Both the position numbers and the translations under genes were made by a program. The notes under the pieces were generated by a model. The model saw only the letters and a program-made list of their open reading frames with translations. It did no database searches and was not told the DNA's origin. From Streptomyces sp. LHD-70 (lineage in GTDB: Bacteria > Actinomycetota > Actinomycetes > Streptomycetales > Streptomycetaceae), in contig NZ_JAVIFW010000017.1 of NCBI RefSeq assembly GCF_031157275.1, positions 124,001-188,000 on the forward strand: a DNA stretch of 64,000 bases, given 5' to 3'. The first letter of the stretch is position 1. Every line of letters begins with the position of its first letter. Below, in pieces: positions 29,626-37,206 of the stretch.

Positions 29626-30276
29626 ATGAGCTCCATCAACCGCATTCGCACGGCCCGCCGCCGTATCGCGCTCGTCGGCGTGGTCGCCGCCGGATCCCTG
29701 CTGCTCGCCGCGTGCGGCAACGGCGACGGCATGGACGGCATGGACCACGGCTCGGACTCCACCGCCGCGGCGTCCAAGGAGCCCGGCAAGGACACGAACG
29801 CTTCCGCCGACTTCAACGACGCGGACGTCACCTTCGCCCAGGGCATGATCCCCCACCACCAGCAGGCCATCGAGATGTCCGAGCTGGCCGAGACCCGCGC
29901 CTCCGACCCGGAGGTCAAGAAGCTCGCCGGGCAGATCAAGAAGGCCCAGGACCCGGAGATCAAGACCCTTCAGGGCTGGCTGAAGTCCTGGGGCCAGCCC
30001 ACCGAAATGGACTCCGGCATGGACCACTCCGAGCACGGTGGCATGAGCGGCATGATGTCCGAGCAGGACATGAAGGACCTCGAGGCCGCCAAGGGCGCGA
30101 AGTTCGACCGCGCCTTCGCCGAGATGATGATCGAGCACCACAACGGCGCGATCGAGATGGCCGAGGACGAGAAGAAGAACGGCAAGAGCGCGGACGCGAA
30201 GAAGATGGCCGACGCCATCATCAAGGGCCAGTCCGCCGAGGTCGACCAGTTCGAGAAGATCCTCGACCGGATCTGA
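29626..30276 (+). CDS. DUF305 lipoprotein
   Basis: A 216-residue exported lipoprotein (lipobox LLAAC, Cys about 27) of the ferritin-like DUF305 family. The paired motifs QGMIPHHQQAIEMS and MMIEHHNGAIEMA place two His-His pairs on a four-helix bundle, and the linker is rich in Met and His (GMDHSEHGGMSGMM). The pattern suggests surface metal binding. The family frequently accompanies copper-resistance genes, so periplasmic-type metal sequestration is inferred. Confidence 0.88.
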   Translation: MSSINRIRTARRRIALVGVVAAGSLLLAACGNGDGMDGMDHGSDSTAAASKEPGKDTNASADFNDADVTFAQGMIPHHQQAIEMSELAETRASDPEVKKLAGQIKKAQDPEIKTLQGWLKSWGQPTEMDSGMDHSEHGGMSGMMSEQDMKDLEAAKGAKFDRAFAEMMIEHHNGAIEMAEDEKKNGKSADAKKMADAIIKGQSAEVDQFEKILDRI

Positions 30277-30414
30277 CCCTCGCCCCTCGCCATACCGGCA
30301 GACCGCCTGGGCTCCGCGCTTGCCCCGTCCGGCAGCGCGGGCCCGGGCGGGTACCGGGCACCCGAGCCTCCACGCGCCGCAGGGATGCGCGCCCTCCACA
30401 CTTCTGAAGGACCC

Positions 30415-31296
30415 ATGAACAAGCGCCATGCAGCCGTCGCGGCCGCAGCACTCCCCCTCGCCTTCGTCCTGGCCGGCTGCGTCGGCGACGGCCGGAAAGA
30501 GTCCGGCTCGTCCGGCGGGGATCAGCCCTCCGACGTGACGATCAGCCACATCCACGGCCTCGGTCTCGACCCGTCCGACCAGCGCCTGTACGTCGCCACC
30601 CACGAAGGCGTCTACACCCCGGACTCCGACGGCAAGCCCAGGCTGGTGGGCGACAGCAAGGACGACTTCATGGGCTTCACCGTCGCCCAGAAGAACACCT
30701 TCTACGCCAGCGGCCACCCCGCACCGGACGCGGAAGGCCACGCCGACAAGGGGCTCATCCGGAGCACCGACGGCGGCAAGACCTGGAAGTCGCTCTCCCT
30801 GTCCGGCGAGTCCGACTTCCACGCCCTGGACTACGCCCACGACACCGTTTACGGCTACGACGCCACCAACGGCCTGCTGCGCACCAGCAAGGACGGTGTC
30901 GCCTGGAAGGACGGCGCCGAACTCCAGGCCCTCGACATAGCCGTCTCCCCCAAGGACCCCGGCCTTGTCCTCGCCACCACCGCCGAGGGGATCGCTCGCA
31001 GCACCGACGGCGGCAAGACCTTCGCCAAGGGCAAGCAGCCGGCCCTGGCGTTCGTCTCCTGGCAGGCGGACGACGCCCTGTACGGCATCGACCCAACCGG
31101 CGCCGTGCACCTCAGCAGCGACGGCGGCTCGACCTGGAAGAAGGCCGGCACCGTGCCCGGCGGACAGCCCCAGGCCCTGACCGCGGTGGGCACCGACCGC
31201 GTCCTGGCCGCCACCCAGAACGGCGTCTACGAATCGAAGGACGGCGGCCAGTCGTTCACGAAGCGGCTCGCTGTGGAGTCCACCGGCGGGCACTGA
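30415..31296 (+). CDS. F510_1955-type BNR-repeat lipoprotein (sortilin/sialidase-like propeller)
   Basis: A 293-residue exported lipoprotein: signal peptide with lipobox LAGC (Cys about 21), then a beta-propeller. It contains BNR/Asp-box repeats (IRSTDGGKTWKS, IARSTDGGKTFAKG, HLSSDGGSTWKKAG, YESKDGGQSFTK), each with the S-x-D-x-G-x-x-W/F pattern. The opening HIHGLGLDPSDQRLYVATHEG is typical of the family, often annotated as a glycosyl hydrolase, though no sialidase catalytic residues are visible. A structural or binding role is more likely. The ATG at 30415 is the one directly before the signal peptide. Confidence 0.85.
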   Translation: MNKRHAAVAAAALPLAFVLAGCVGDGRKESGSSGGDQPSDVTISHIHGLGLDPSDQRLYVATHEGVYTPDSDGKPRLVGDSKDDFMGFTVAQKNTFYASGHPAPDAEGHADKGLIRSTDGGKTWKSLSLSGESDFHALDYAHDTVYGYDATNGLLRTSKDGVAWKDGAELQALDIAVSPKDPGLVLATTAEGIARSTDGGKTFAKGKQPALAFVSWQADDALYGIDPTGAVHLSSDGGSTWKKAGTVPGGQPQALTAVGTDRVLAATQNGVYESKDGGQSFTKRLAVESTGGH

Positions 31297-31564
31297 GCGC
31301 GCGAACCGGCAGGCGGACTCCCAGCTCGGCCAGAGGTGCGGCCATGTCCAGCGGACTGCGCCCCCGCCCCGCATATGTGCATGCTGAACAACACCGTTGG
31401 GCGTTTGAGTCTCTAATTCAGTCAGGTTTCGGCCACTTCCAGACCGCCACAATCCGAGATAGCCGCGAACATCCCATCTGCGAGGCGACTGACGTCGGCC
31501 AATTCGCACACTGTTCAACCGAGTTGATTGTGCAGCACGCGTGAATTGCCGCTACGATCACGGC
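31297..31564. other. AT-richer intergenic region
   Basis: About 270 bases with visibly lower GC than the flanking genes, containing no supported gene. It probably holds the promoter of the second DUF6153 gene. No operator was recognised with confidence. Confidence 0.35.
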
Positions 31565-31978
31565 ATGGTCACGGCCACCCGGACAACGTCACCGCTCCGG
31601 GCCCGCGCGCAACTGGCGGGCCCGTTGCGGCTGTTCTGGTTTGGCGTGATCATTCTGAGCCTGTTGTATACGCATGGCGTGAGCAGCGAAACCTCCGCGC
31701 ACCATGTCGCGCCCAGCGCCTCCGCGGCGGCCACAACGCCGGCCGTGCAGAACGAACATGGCGTCGCCCCCGCCGAACATGACGGCGAATCGGATGATCA
31801 CGCAGCAGAGGAATGCCTCTCGGGCCAACCTCAGCAGGGCGTTGACCTGCCGGCTCCGTGCTCGACGCCGCTCGACGGCGTTCACCCCACTCCTGTCAGC
31901 TCCCTCGCGAACTCCCGCTCGGCCGACGTCACCGACTCGTCCCCAGCAGGGAGAGATCCAGCGATTCTCCGGATCTAG
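31565..31978 (+). CDS. DUF6153-like membrane/secreted protein, second copy
   Basis: A 137-residue protein with one hydrophobic segment (LFWFGVIILSLLYTHG, residues about 23-38), a His/Ala/Glu-rich middle (SETSAHHVAPSASAAA, EHDGESDDHAAEE) and a C-terminus ending in LRI like the first copy. The residue pattern and tail suggest a diverged DUF6153 member. The ATG at 31565 is preferred over an upstream ATG at 31541. The function is unknown; metal-related by context. Confidence 0.6.
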   Translation: MVTATRTTSPLRARAQLAGPLRLFWFGVIILSLLYTHGVSSETSAHHVAPSASAAATTPAVQNEHGVAPAEHDGESDDHAAEECLSGQPQQGVDLPAPCSTPLDGVHPTPVSSLANSRSADVTDSSPAGRDPAILRI

Positions 31979-32296
31979 GCCGATCCGCGACAAGCAGGTC
32001 ACCCCGCCTCGGTCAGCGCCGCCGAAACGGCACTTCTGCCGTCGGGCTATTCCGACCTGTTCCTGGTGACCGAAATATCGCTCTGCCTGCGCATATAAGG
32101 CGCCGGCAAGAAGTCGATTCCTTTGGGCACCCACTTCTGTCGTCCGACCGACCTTCCTGGCCGCTCACTTCGGTCTCCGAATACGCGGCTTGCCGTACGG
32201 AGTGCTGTGACGAACTTCTCCCCTGCCCAACCCCTCTTGGGAAGTCCTTCAGTACGCAATTCTGCGTACACACAGGGCCACGCCCCGGCCATTCCC
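31979..32296. other. intergenic region with no supported gene
   Basis: About 320 bases between two small secreted-protein genes. The reading frames running through it have no family resemblance. It may contain the promoter for the downstream PLP enzyme and MFS genes; no convincing boxes were identified. Confidence 0.35.
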
Positions 32297-32662
32297 ATGG
32301 CGCCATCGCGCTTCCGGTCGTGGCTTCTCCTGGGCGGCCTTCTACTCGCCCTCGCCGCCTGCCTACTGCCTGCCGCAAGCGGCGAACATGCCGCCCCCTC
32401 GCGGCCGGTGCTGTCCGCGTCCACCGACGTCGCATCACCGCAGGACGGCTCGTCCCCACACCACGAGCCCGCCTGCGAGGTCCTTCCTCACGCCGGTCAG
32501 GGCACGTCGGCCCCGCAGCCGTGGGCTCTCGACTCCCTGCCGCTCGCTGCCCTGGCTCACGCGCCGGCCGAGCCCGAAGCACAGCCCTCCGCCAGCCGCG
32601 CCTCCCGCATACCGCTGAGTGCCCGAAGAGCCCATTCCCGCCTCTGCCGGTGGCTCATCTAG
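32297..32662 (+). CDS. small secreted or membrane-anchored protein, unknown
   Basis: A 121-residue protein starting at ATG 32297 with an immediate hydrophobic signal (FRSWLLLGGLLLALAACLLP) that contains a lipobox-like LAAC. A Ser/Pro/Ala-rich region with HHEPACEVLPHAGQ and a basic C-terminus ending CRWLI follow. The layout (signal, His/Cys-containing loop, hydrophobic patch, arginine-rich end) echoes the DUF6153 proteins upstream, so it may be a third diverged member. The PLP enzyme gene follows after 71 bases. Confidence 0.5.
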   Translation: MAPSRFRSWLLLGGLLLALAACLLPAASGEHAAPSRPVLSASTDVASPQDGSSPHHEPACEVLPHAGQGTSAPQPWALDSLPLAALAHAPAEPEAQPSASRASRIPLSARRAHSRLCRWLI

Positions 32663-32733
32663 GCCACTCCGCGCGTGCTGCCGCACGCATCGAGCGACCT
32701 TCAACCCCCGGCACGTAGAGCGAAAGCGAAGCC

Positions 32734-33894
32734 ATGCGATCCCAGACCTTCACGGTCTCCACCGACTCGACCTCCTCCCGCACCGGACCCGTACCCACCG
32801 CGACGCTGCCACGCGGTCAAGGAATGTCCGGCCTCGTCGGCAACACCCCCGTCCTGCACGTCTCCGAACCCCTGGCCCCGGCCGGCCGCGGGTTCTGGGC
32901 CAAGCTCGAGGGCTTCAACCCCGGCGGCATCAAGGATCGCCCCGGCCTGCACATGGTCGAACGCGCCCGTGCACGTGGCGAGTTGAAGCCCGGCCGCCGC
33001 ATCATCGAGTCCACCAGCGGCACCCTCGGACTGGGGCTCGCCCTGGCCGGGATGGTCTACGGCCACCCGGTCACCCTGGTCACCGACCCGGGCCTTGAGC
33101 GGTCCATGACCCAGCTCCTTACCGCGTACGGAGCGCAGATCAACATGGTCTCCGAGCCGCACCCGACCGGCGGCTGGCAGCAGGCCCGCTGCGCACGCGT
33201 GGCCCAACTGCTCAAGCAGTACCCCGACTCCTGGAGCCCGGACCAGTACAGCAACCCGGACAACGTGTCCGCGTACACCCCGCTCGCCCTTGAGCTGGCT
33301 TCCCAACTGGGCCACATCGACGTCCTGGTGTGCAGCGTCGGCACCGGCGGCCACTCCGCCGGCGTCTCCCGTGTCCTGAAGCAGCTCTACCCCGAGCTGA
33401 AGCAGGCCGGCGTCGACACCGTCAACTCGACCCTCTTCGGGCAGACCGCCGGGCCCCGGCTCATGCGCGGCCTCGGCAGCAGCATCCGCCCCCGCAACGT
33501 CGCCTACGAGAACTTCTCCGAGGTGCACTGGGTAGCCCCGGCCGAGGCCGTGTGGACCTGCCGCCAGCTCGCCACCTCGCACTACGCCACCGGCGGCTGG
33601 AGCGTCGGCGCCGTCGCACTCGTGGCCGGCTGGCTGGCCCGCACCCTGCCCGCGGACACCCGGATCGCGGCGATCTTCCCCGACGGCCCGCAGCGCTACC
33701 TCGGCACGGTCTACGACGACGACTACTGCGCCGCACACGGACTGCTCGACTTCCCGCCGGACCCCGAACCGGACGTGATCGGGCAGCCCGACGAGAAGCA
33801 GGTCAGCCGCTGGACCCGGTGCACCGAAGTCGTCGACCCACTGGCCCTCGCCGAACAGGCGGACGGCTCCGGCGCGGAGGAGGAGAGCAAGTGA
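32734..33894 (+). CDS. PLP-dependent cysteine synthase family enzyme
   Basis: A 386-residue fold-type II PLP enzyme. NPGGIKDRPG (Lys67) is the PLP-lysine motif of the O-acetylserine sulfhydrylase group. STSGTLGLGLA replaces the substrate loop usually written SSGNTG, and SVGTGGHSAG is the phosphate-binding glycine loop. The changed substrate loop and C-terminal extension argue against ordinary CysK, so a beta-replacement or elimination on a serine/cysteine derivative with a different nucleophile is possible. It overlaps the MFS gene start (GTGA), so product and exporter are probably linked. Sited among metal-binding secreted proteins, it may make a thiol or amino-acid ligand (inference). Confidence 0.82.
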   Translation: MRSQTFTVSTDSTSSRTGPVPTATLPRGQGMSGLVGNTPVLHVSEPLAPAGRGFWAKLEGFNPGGIKDRPGLHMVERARARGELKPGRRIIESTSGTLGLGLALAGMVYGHPVTLVTDPGLERSMTQLLTAYGAQINMVSEPHPTGGWQQARCARVAQLLKQYPDSWSPDQYSNPDNVSAYTPLALELASQLGHIDVLVCSVGTGGHSAGVSRVLKQLYPELKQAGVDTVNSTLFGQTAGPRLMRGLGSSIRPRNVAYENFSEVHWVAPAEAVWTCRQLATSHYATGGWSVGAVALVAGWLARTLPADTRIAAIFPDGPQRYLGTVYDDDYCAAHGLLDFPPDPEPDVIGQPDEKQVSRWTRCTEVVDPLALAEQADGSGAEEESK

Positions 33895-35255
33895 AGGGCA
33901 CCGTCGCGCAGGTGCGCACCTACCCATCCAGCGTGCAACTGCTGATGGTGAACCAGTTCACCATCAACCTCGGCTTCTACATGCTGATGCCGTACCTGGC
34001 CCAGCACCTGTCCGGATCGCTCGGGCTCGCCGGCTGGACCGTCGGACTCATCCTGGGCGTAAGGAACTTCAGCCAGCAGGGCATGTTCCTGGTCGGTGGC
34101 ACGCTGGCCGACCGGCTCGGCTACAAGCCCATGATCATCGCCGGACTCGTCCTGCGCATCGTCGGCTTCGCCACCCTCGGCCTTGTCGACTCCGTCCCCG
34201 CCCTGCTGGCCGCCTCCGCCGCCACTGGCCTCGCCGGAGCCCTTTTCAATCCGGCCGTCAGGGCATACGTATCGGTAGAGACGGGGGACCGCCGGGTCGA
34301 GGCGTTCGCGTTGTTCAACGTCTTCTACCAGGCAGGCATCCTGCTCGGCCCGCTGGTCGGCATGCTCCTGACCGGCGTCGACTTCAGCGTCACCTGCCTC
34401 GTTGCGGCCGGGATCTTCGCATTCCTGAGCGTCGTCCAGATGCGCGCCCTGCCCGCCCGCAGGGCAGACGACGCACCGAACGCACAGAACCCGCAAGCGG
34501 CGCAGAGCTCGAAGCACGCTCGGGGCGCCAAGCGCGGGCGGCACGCGAGGCCAACCCAGGAGAGCGTGCTTTCGCAGTGGCGAGGGATCGTGGCCAACAG
34601 GCCGTTCCTGCTGTTCTCGGTGGCCATGATCGGCTTCTACGTCCTGCAGTTCCAGGTCTACCTCTCCCTGCCGCTGGAGGTCCGACGGCTCGGCGGAGAC
34701 GGGGAGTTCGGCACTGCGGCGGTGGCGGTGATGTTCGCGGTCTCGGGCCTGAGCACGATCCTCTTCCAGACCAAGGTGACCGCCTGGTGCAAGGCCCGCA
34801 TGGAGGCCGGTCAGGCGCTGAGCCGGGGGCTGTTCATCATGGGCCTGGCGTTCGTGCCGCTGATCGTGCCCACCCTGGTCCCTGTGCCGGACGGTGGCAT
34901 GGTGCTGTGGCTGCTCGCCGCCGCGCCGCCGACGCTCGCCGCGGTCCTGCTGGCAGTGGGCACGATGATTGCGTACCCCTTCGAGATGGACACCATCGTC
35001 CGGCTCTCCGGTGACCGGCTGGTCGCCACTCACTACGGGCTCTACAACACCATCTGCGGCATCGGCATCACCCTCGGCAACCTGGGCACCGGCGCCGCCC
35101 TCGACTCGGCCCGAGCTGCAGGCATGGCTGCGATCCCGTGGCTCGCGCTGACCGCCCTGGGCATCGCCTGCGCCACCGCCCTGTACGGGCTGCACCGCAC
35201 CGGCCGCCTGGTGCCGCCCGTACCGGATCCGCAGCCCGAGCCCGTGAAGGTCTGA
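33891..35255 (+). CDS. MFS transporter coupled to the PLP enzyme
   Basis: A 454-residue major facilitator protein with about 12 membrane segments in two halves joined by a basic, Ala/Gln-rich cytosolic loop (about 188-225). The loop-2/3 motif GGTLADRLGYKPMIIAG matches MFS motif A. The start is GTG 33891, overlapping the stop of the PLP enzyme gene. Export of the PLP enzyme's product is the simplest reading, by analogy with siderophore and amino-acid loci where such pairs occur; uptake is not excluded. Confidence 0.87.
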   Translation: MKGTVAQVRTYPSSVQLLMVNQFTINLGFYMLMPYLAQHLSGSLGLAGWTVGLILGVRNFSQQGMFLVGGTLADRLGYKPMIIAGLVLRIVGFATLGLVDSVPALLAASAATGLAGALFNPAVRAYVSVETGDRRVEAFALFNVFYQAGILLGPLVGMLLTGVDFSVTCLVAAGIFAFLSVVQMRALPARRADDAPNAQNPQAAQSSKHARGAKRGRHARPTQESVLSQWRGIVANRPFLLFSVAMIGFYVLQFQVYLSLPLEVRRLGGDGEFGTAAVAVMFAVSGLSTILFQTKVTAWCKARMEAGQALSRGLFIMGLAFVPLIVPTLVPVPDGGMVLWLLAAAPPTLAAVLLAVGTMIAYPFEMDTIVRLSGDRLVATHYGLYNTICGIGITLGNLGTGAALDSARAAGMAAIPWLALTALGIACATALYGLHRTGRLVPPVPDPQPEPVKV

Positions 35256-35292
35256 CCACCACGAGATCCTGACTCGACGGCCCCGTGGGAGA

Positions 35293-35322
35293 GGGGCGGG
35301 CAGCACCACATGACCCGCCCTT
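35293..35322 (+). terminator. hairpin terminator after the MFS gene
   Basis: Inverted repeat GGGCGGG (35294-35300) and CCCGCCC (35314-35320) with a 13-base loop, 38 bases beyond the MFS stop. It follows the last complete gene of the metal/thiol region. Confidence 0.45.
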
Positions 35323-35361
35323 CCACCCGGCCGCGCCCAGTTCTCCCAGGAGTCACAGGCG

Positions 35362-35448
35362 ATGATCAACGGACCTGCTGCGCCGACCGGAGTCGACCCG
35401 CAGACCCCTCCGGGCGTCGCCGCTTACGTACCGGGGCGCCCCTCCTGA
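35362..35448 (+). pseudogene. short frame, possibly truncated 5' end of a lost gene
   Basis: Twenty-eight codons, MINGPAAPTGVDPQTPPGVA then AYVPGRPS and a stop. An AGGAG-like site precedes the ATG at 35362, 14 bases upstream. The ending YVPGRP resembles the N-terminal YVPGKP of HisC-type aminotransferases, so this could be the beginning of a third gene of the PLP-enzyme/MFS operon that was lost by rearrangement. It could equally be a small peptide gene. Confidence 0.3.
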
Positions 35449-35659
35449 CGCTTCCGCTCACCGCCGGCTAACCGAAACTGAGGGGCAGGAGACAAGCCCG
35501 GAGACCGGGACGACTCCCCATTGTCGGGGAGGCCGTGGGGAGTTCCGGCTGCATAGACACGTGCGAACCTGAAGGCCCCGGAAAGGAGCATCGCCGCAGG
35601 TCAGACGTATGGCGGCGCTCGAACCAGCAGGTCAGCGCCGCCACATGGGGAAGTACATG

Positions 35660-35757
35660 ACCTACGTCCCGAGATCGTCGGCCTCGACGATGCCGGGGAG
35701 CGAGCCGCCCTCACGCAAGGGCGTGACGTAGCGGGTGGCTGTGACTTCGGTGAGCAT
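35660..35757 (-). pseudogene. broken 5' fragment of a second hipA-like gene
   Basis: From the ATG at 35757 the minus strand reads MLTEVTATRYVTPLREGGSL then PGIVEADDLGT and a stop. The intact HipA-like protein at 960-1811 starts MLAEVTATRYVAPLREGGSL PGLVEADDLGV. Nucleotide identity is roughly 75% over 100-125 bases by eye and includes the region just upstream of the ATG. Homology ends abruptly after about 35 codons. It is therefore a truncated, diverged paralogue, marking a deletion or insertion boundary. Confidence 0.75.
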
Positions 35758-35869
35758 CCGCCCAGGCTATGCCCGGACCGGGCAGCGGACGCCCGCAGGC
35801 CCGCGGCCGCATGCGCACAGCCATGGCAATCGACGGCGCGAGCGGCTACAGATGTGGCCTGCACACAAC

Positions 35870-35925
35870 CTGCACCGCCCCCGGCACCGCCCCGGCACCG
35901 CCCCCGGCACCGCCCCCGGCACCGC
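35870..35925. repeat. 12-bp tandem repeat before the flavoprotein gene
   Basis: About four copies of GGCACCGCCCCC, the second shortened, ending 16 bases before the ATG of the flavoprotein gene at 35941. Translating through it gives only Pro/Arg/His repeats, which helps place the start downstream. Confidence 0.65.
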
Positions 35926-35940
35926 GCCCCAGGAGGTTGC

Positions 35941-37125
35941 ATGTCCGCCAAGCCGATCCCCGATGTGGTCCCCGACGTGCTGTCGCCGGGCACCATCGGT
36001 CCGCTGACCCTCCGGAACCGCACAATCAAGGCCGCGACCTTCGAAGGGCGCAGCGACGGCGGCCTCGTCACCGACTCGCTCATCAGGTTCCACCGGGAGG
36101 TGGCGGCGGGCGGCGTGGGCATGACCACCGTCGCCTACTGCGCGGTCGCGCCCGAGGGACGTACGCAGTACCACCAGATCTGGATGCGGCCCGAAGCTGT
36201 CCCGGGGCTGCGGCGGCTCACGGACGCCGTGCACGCCGAAGGGGCGGCCGTGTCGGCGCAGATCGGTCACGCCGGGCCGGTCGCGAACCCCCGGTCGAAC
36301 CGGATGGCCGCCCTGGGACCGAGCCGACGTTTCAACCAACTGGGCGCGCAGCTGACCCGCGCCGCGACCGAGGAGGACATCGACCGCATCGCCCGGGCCC
36401 ACGGCGAGGCGGCGCTGCTGGCCGTCGAGTCCGGGTTCGACGCGGTCGAGGTCCACCTCGGGCACAACTATTTCGCCAGCTCGTTCCTCAGCCCGCGGAT
36501 CAACAGGCGCCGGGACGGATTCGGCGGATCGCTCGACAACCGCGCGAAGGTGGCCCGCTCCGCGGTGCGGGCGGTGCGCGACGCGGTCGGTGACCGGATC
36601 GCGATCCTGGCCAAGTTCAACATGGACGACGGAGTCGCGGGCGGCCTCTGGCTCGACGAATCGCTCCAGGTCGCGCGCTGGATAGAGGCCGACGGCAGCG
36701 TCGACGCACTGGAGTTGACCGTCGGCAGCTCCCTGCTCAACCCCATGTACCTGTTCAAGGGCGACGCCCCGGTCCGGGACTTCGCGGCGGCGCTGCCGCA
36801 GCCGCAGCGCCTGGGCGTCCGCCTCCTCGGCCGGGCGTTCCTGCGCGAGTACCCCTACCGTGACGCGTTCCTGCTCGAGGAGGCCCGCCAGTTCCGGGCC
36901 GCCCTCGGGCTGCCGCTCGTCCTGCTCGGCGGCATCACCGATCGGACCGTCATGGATCTGGCGATGGCGGAGGGCTTCCCGTTCGTCGCCATGGCCCGCG
37001 CACTCCTGCGTGAACCCGACCTGGTCAACCGGATCAGCCGGGACGGCTCGGCCCGTTCCCTGTGCGTCCACTGCAACAAGTGCATGCCGACCAATTTCTC
37101 CGGTACGCGCTGCGTCCTGGCGTGA
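35941..37125 (+). CDS. NADH:flavin oxidoreductase, Old Yellow Enzyme family
   Basis: An FMN-dependent oxidoreductase of 394 residues with a TIM-barrel. LSPGTIGPLTLRNRTIKAAT opens the barrel, VSAQIGHAG and HLGHNYFASSFLSPRINRR (about residues 173-191) carry the active-site and FMN loops, and LGGITDRTVMDLAM with FVAMARALLREPDLVNR form the phosphate-binding C-terminal part. A CVHCNKCMPTNFSGTRC tail has Cys spaced as in the 2,4-dienoyl-CoA reductase class, but no Fe-S/FAD domain follows. AGGAGG precedes the ATG at 35941. The substrate is probably an enone or enoate; pathway unknown. Confidence 0.9.
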   Translation: MSAKPIPDVVPDVLSPGTIGPLTLRNRTIKAATFEGRSDGGLVTDSLIRFHREVAAGGVGMTTVAYCAVAPEGRTQYHQIWMRPEAVPGLRRLTDAVHAEGAAVSAQIGHAGPVANPRSNRMAALGPSRRFNQLGAQLTRAATEEDIDRIARAHGEAALLAVESGFDAVEVHLGHNYFASSFLSPRINRRRDGFGGSLDNRAKVARSAVRAVRDAVGDRIAILAKFNMDDGVAGGLWLDESLQVARWIEADGSVDALELTVGSSLLNPMYLFKGDAPVRDFAAALPQPQRLGVRLLGRAFLREYPYRDAFLLEEARQFRAALGLPLVLLGGITDRTVMDLAMAEGFPFVAMARALLREPDLVNRISRDGSARSLCVHCNKCMPTNFSGTRCVLA

Positions 37126-37206
37126 TCCACCGGCGTACCGCGCCACTCCGCCCCCTCGCGGAGAGTGGGCTGTCCGAACCGGCCGTTCCCTGTCACAGTG
37201 CCCGCC

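Larger units (their letters stand above)
35256..35940. other. 685-bp region with truncated frames, no intact gene
   Basis: It holds a terminator hairpin, a 28-codon frame that looks like a gene start cut short, a broken hipA-like fragment and a 12-bp tandem repeat, each listed separately. The stretch 35450-35600 has GC-rich stems but does not match any riboswitch I recognise. Confidence 0.5.

Noticed and set aside
29503..31518. Long minus-strand open frame opposite the DUF305 and BNR genes
   Set aside because: Low-complexity Val/Gly/Leu-rich shadow; the plus strand encodes recognisable lipoproteins with signal peptides.
35450..35600. Stem-rich stretch with CAGGAGACAAGCCCGG-like sequence resembling a cobalamin riboswitch
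   Set aside because: The conserved B12-box and core order could not be found, and no cobalamin-related gene follows.
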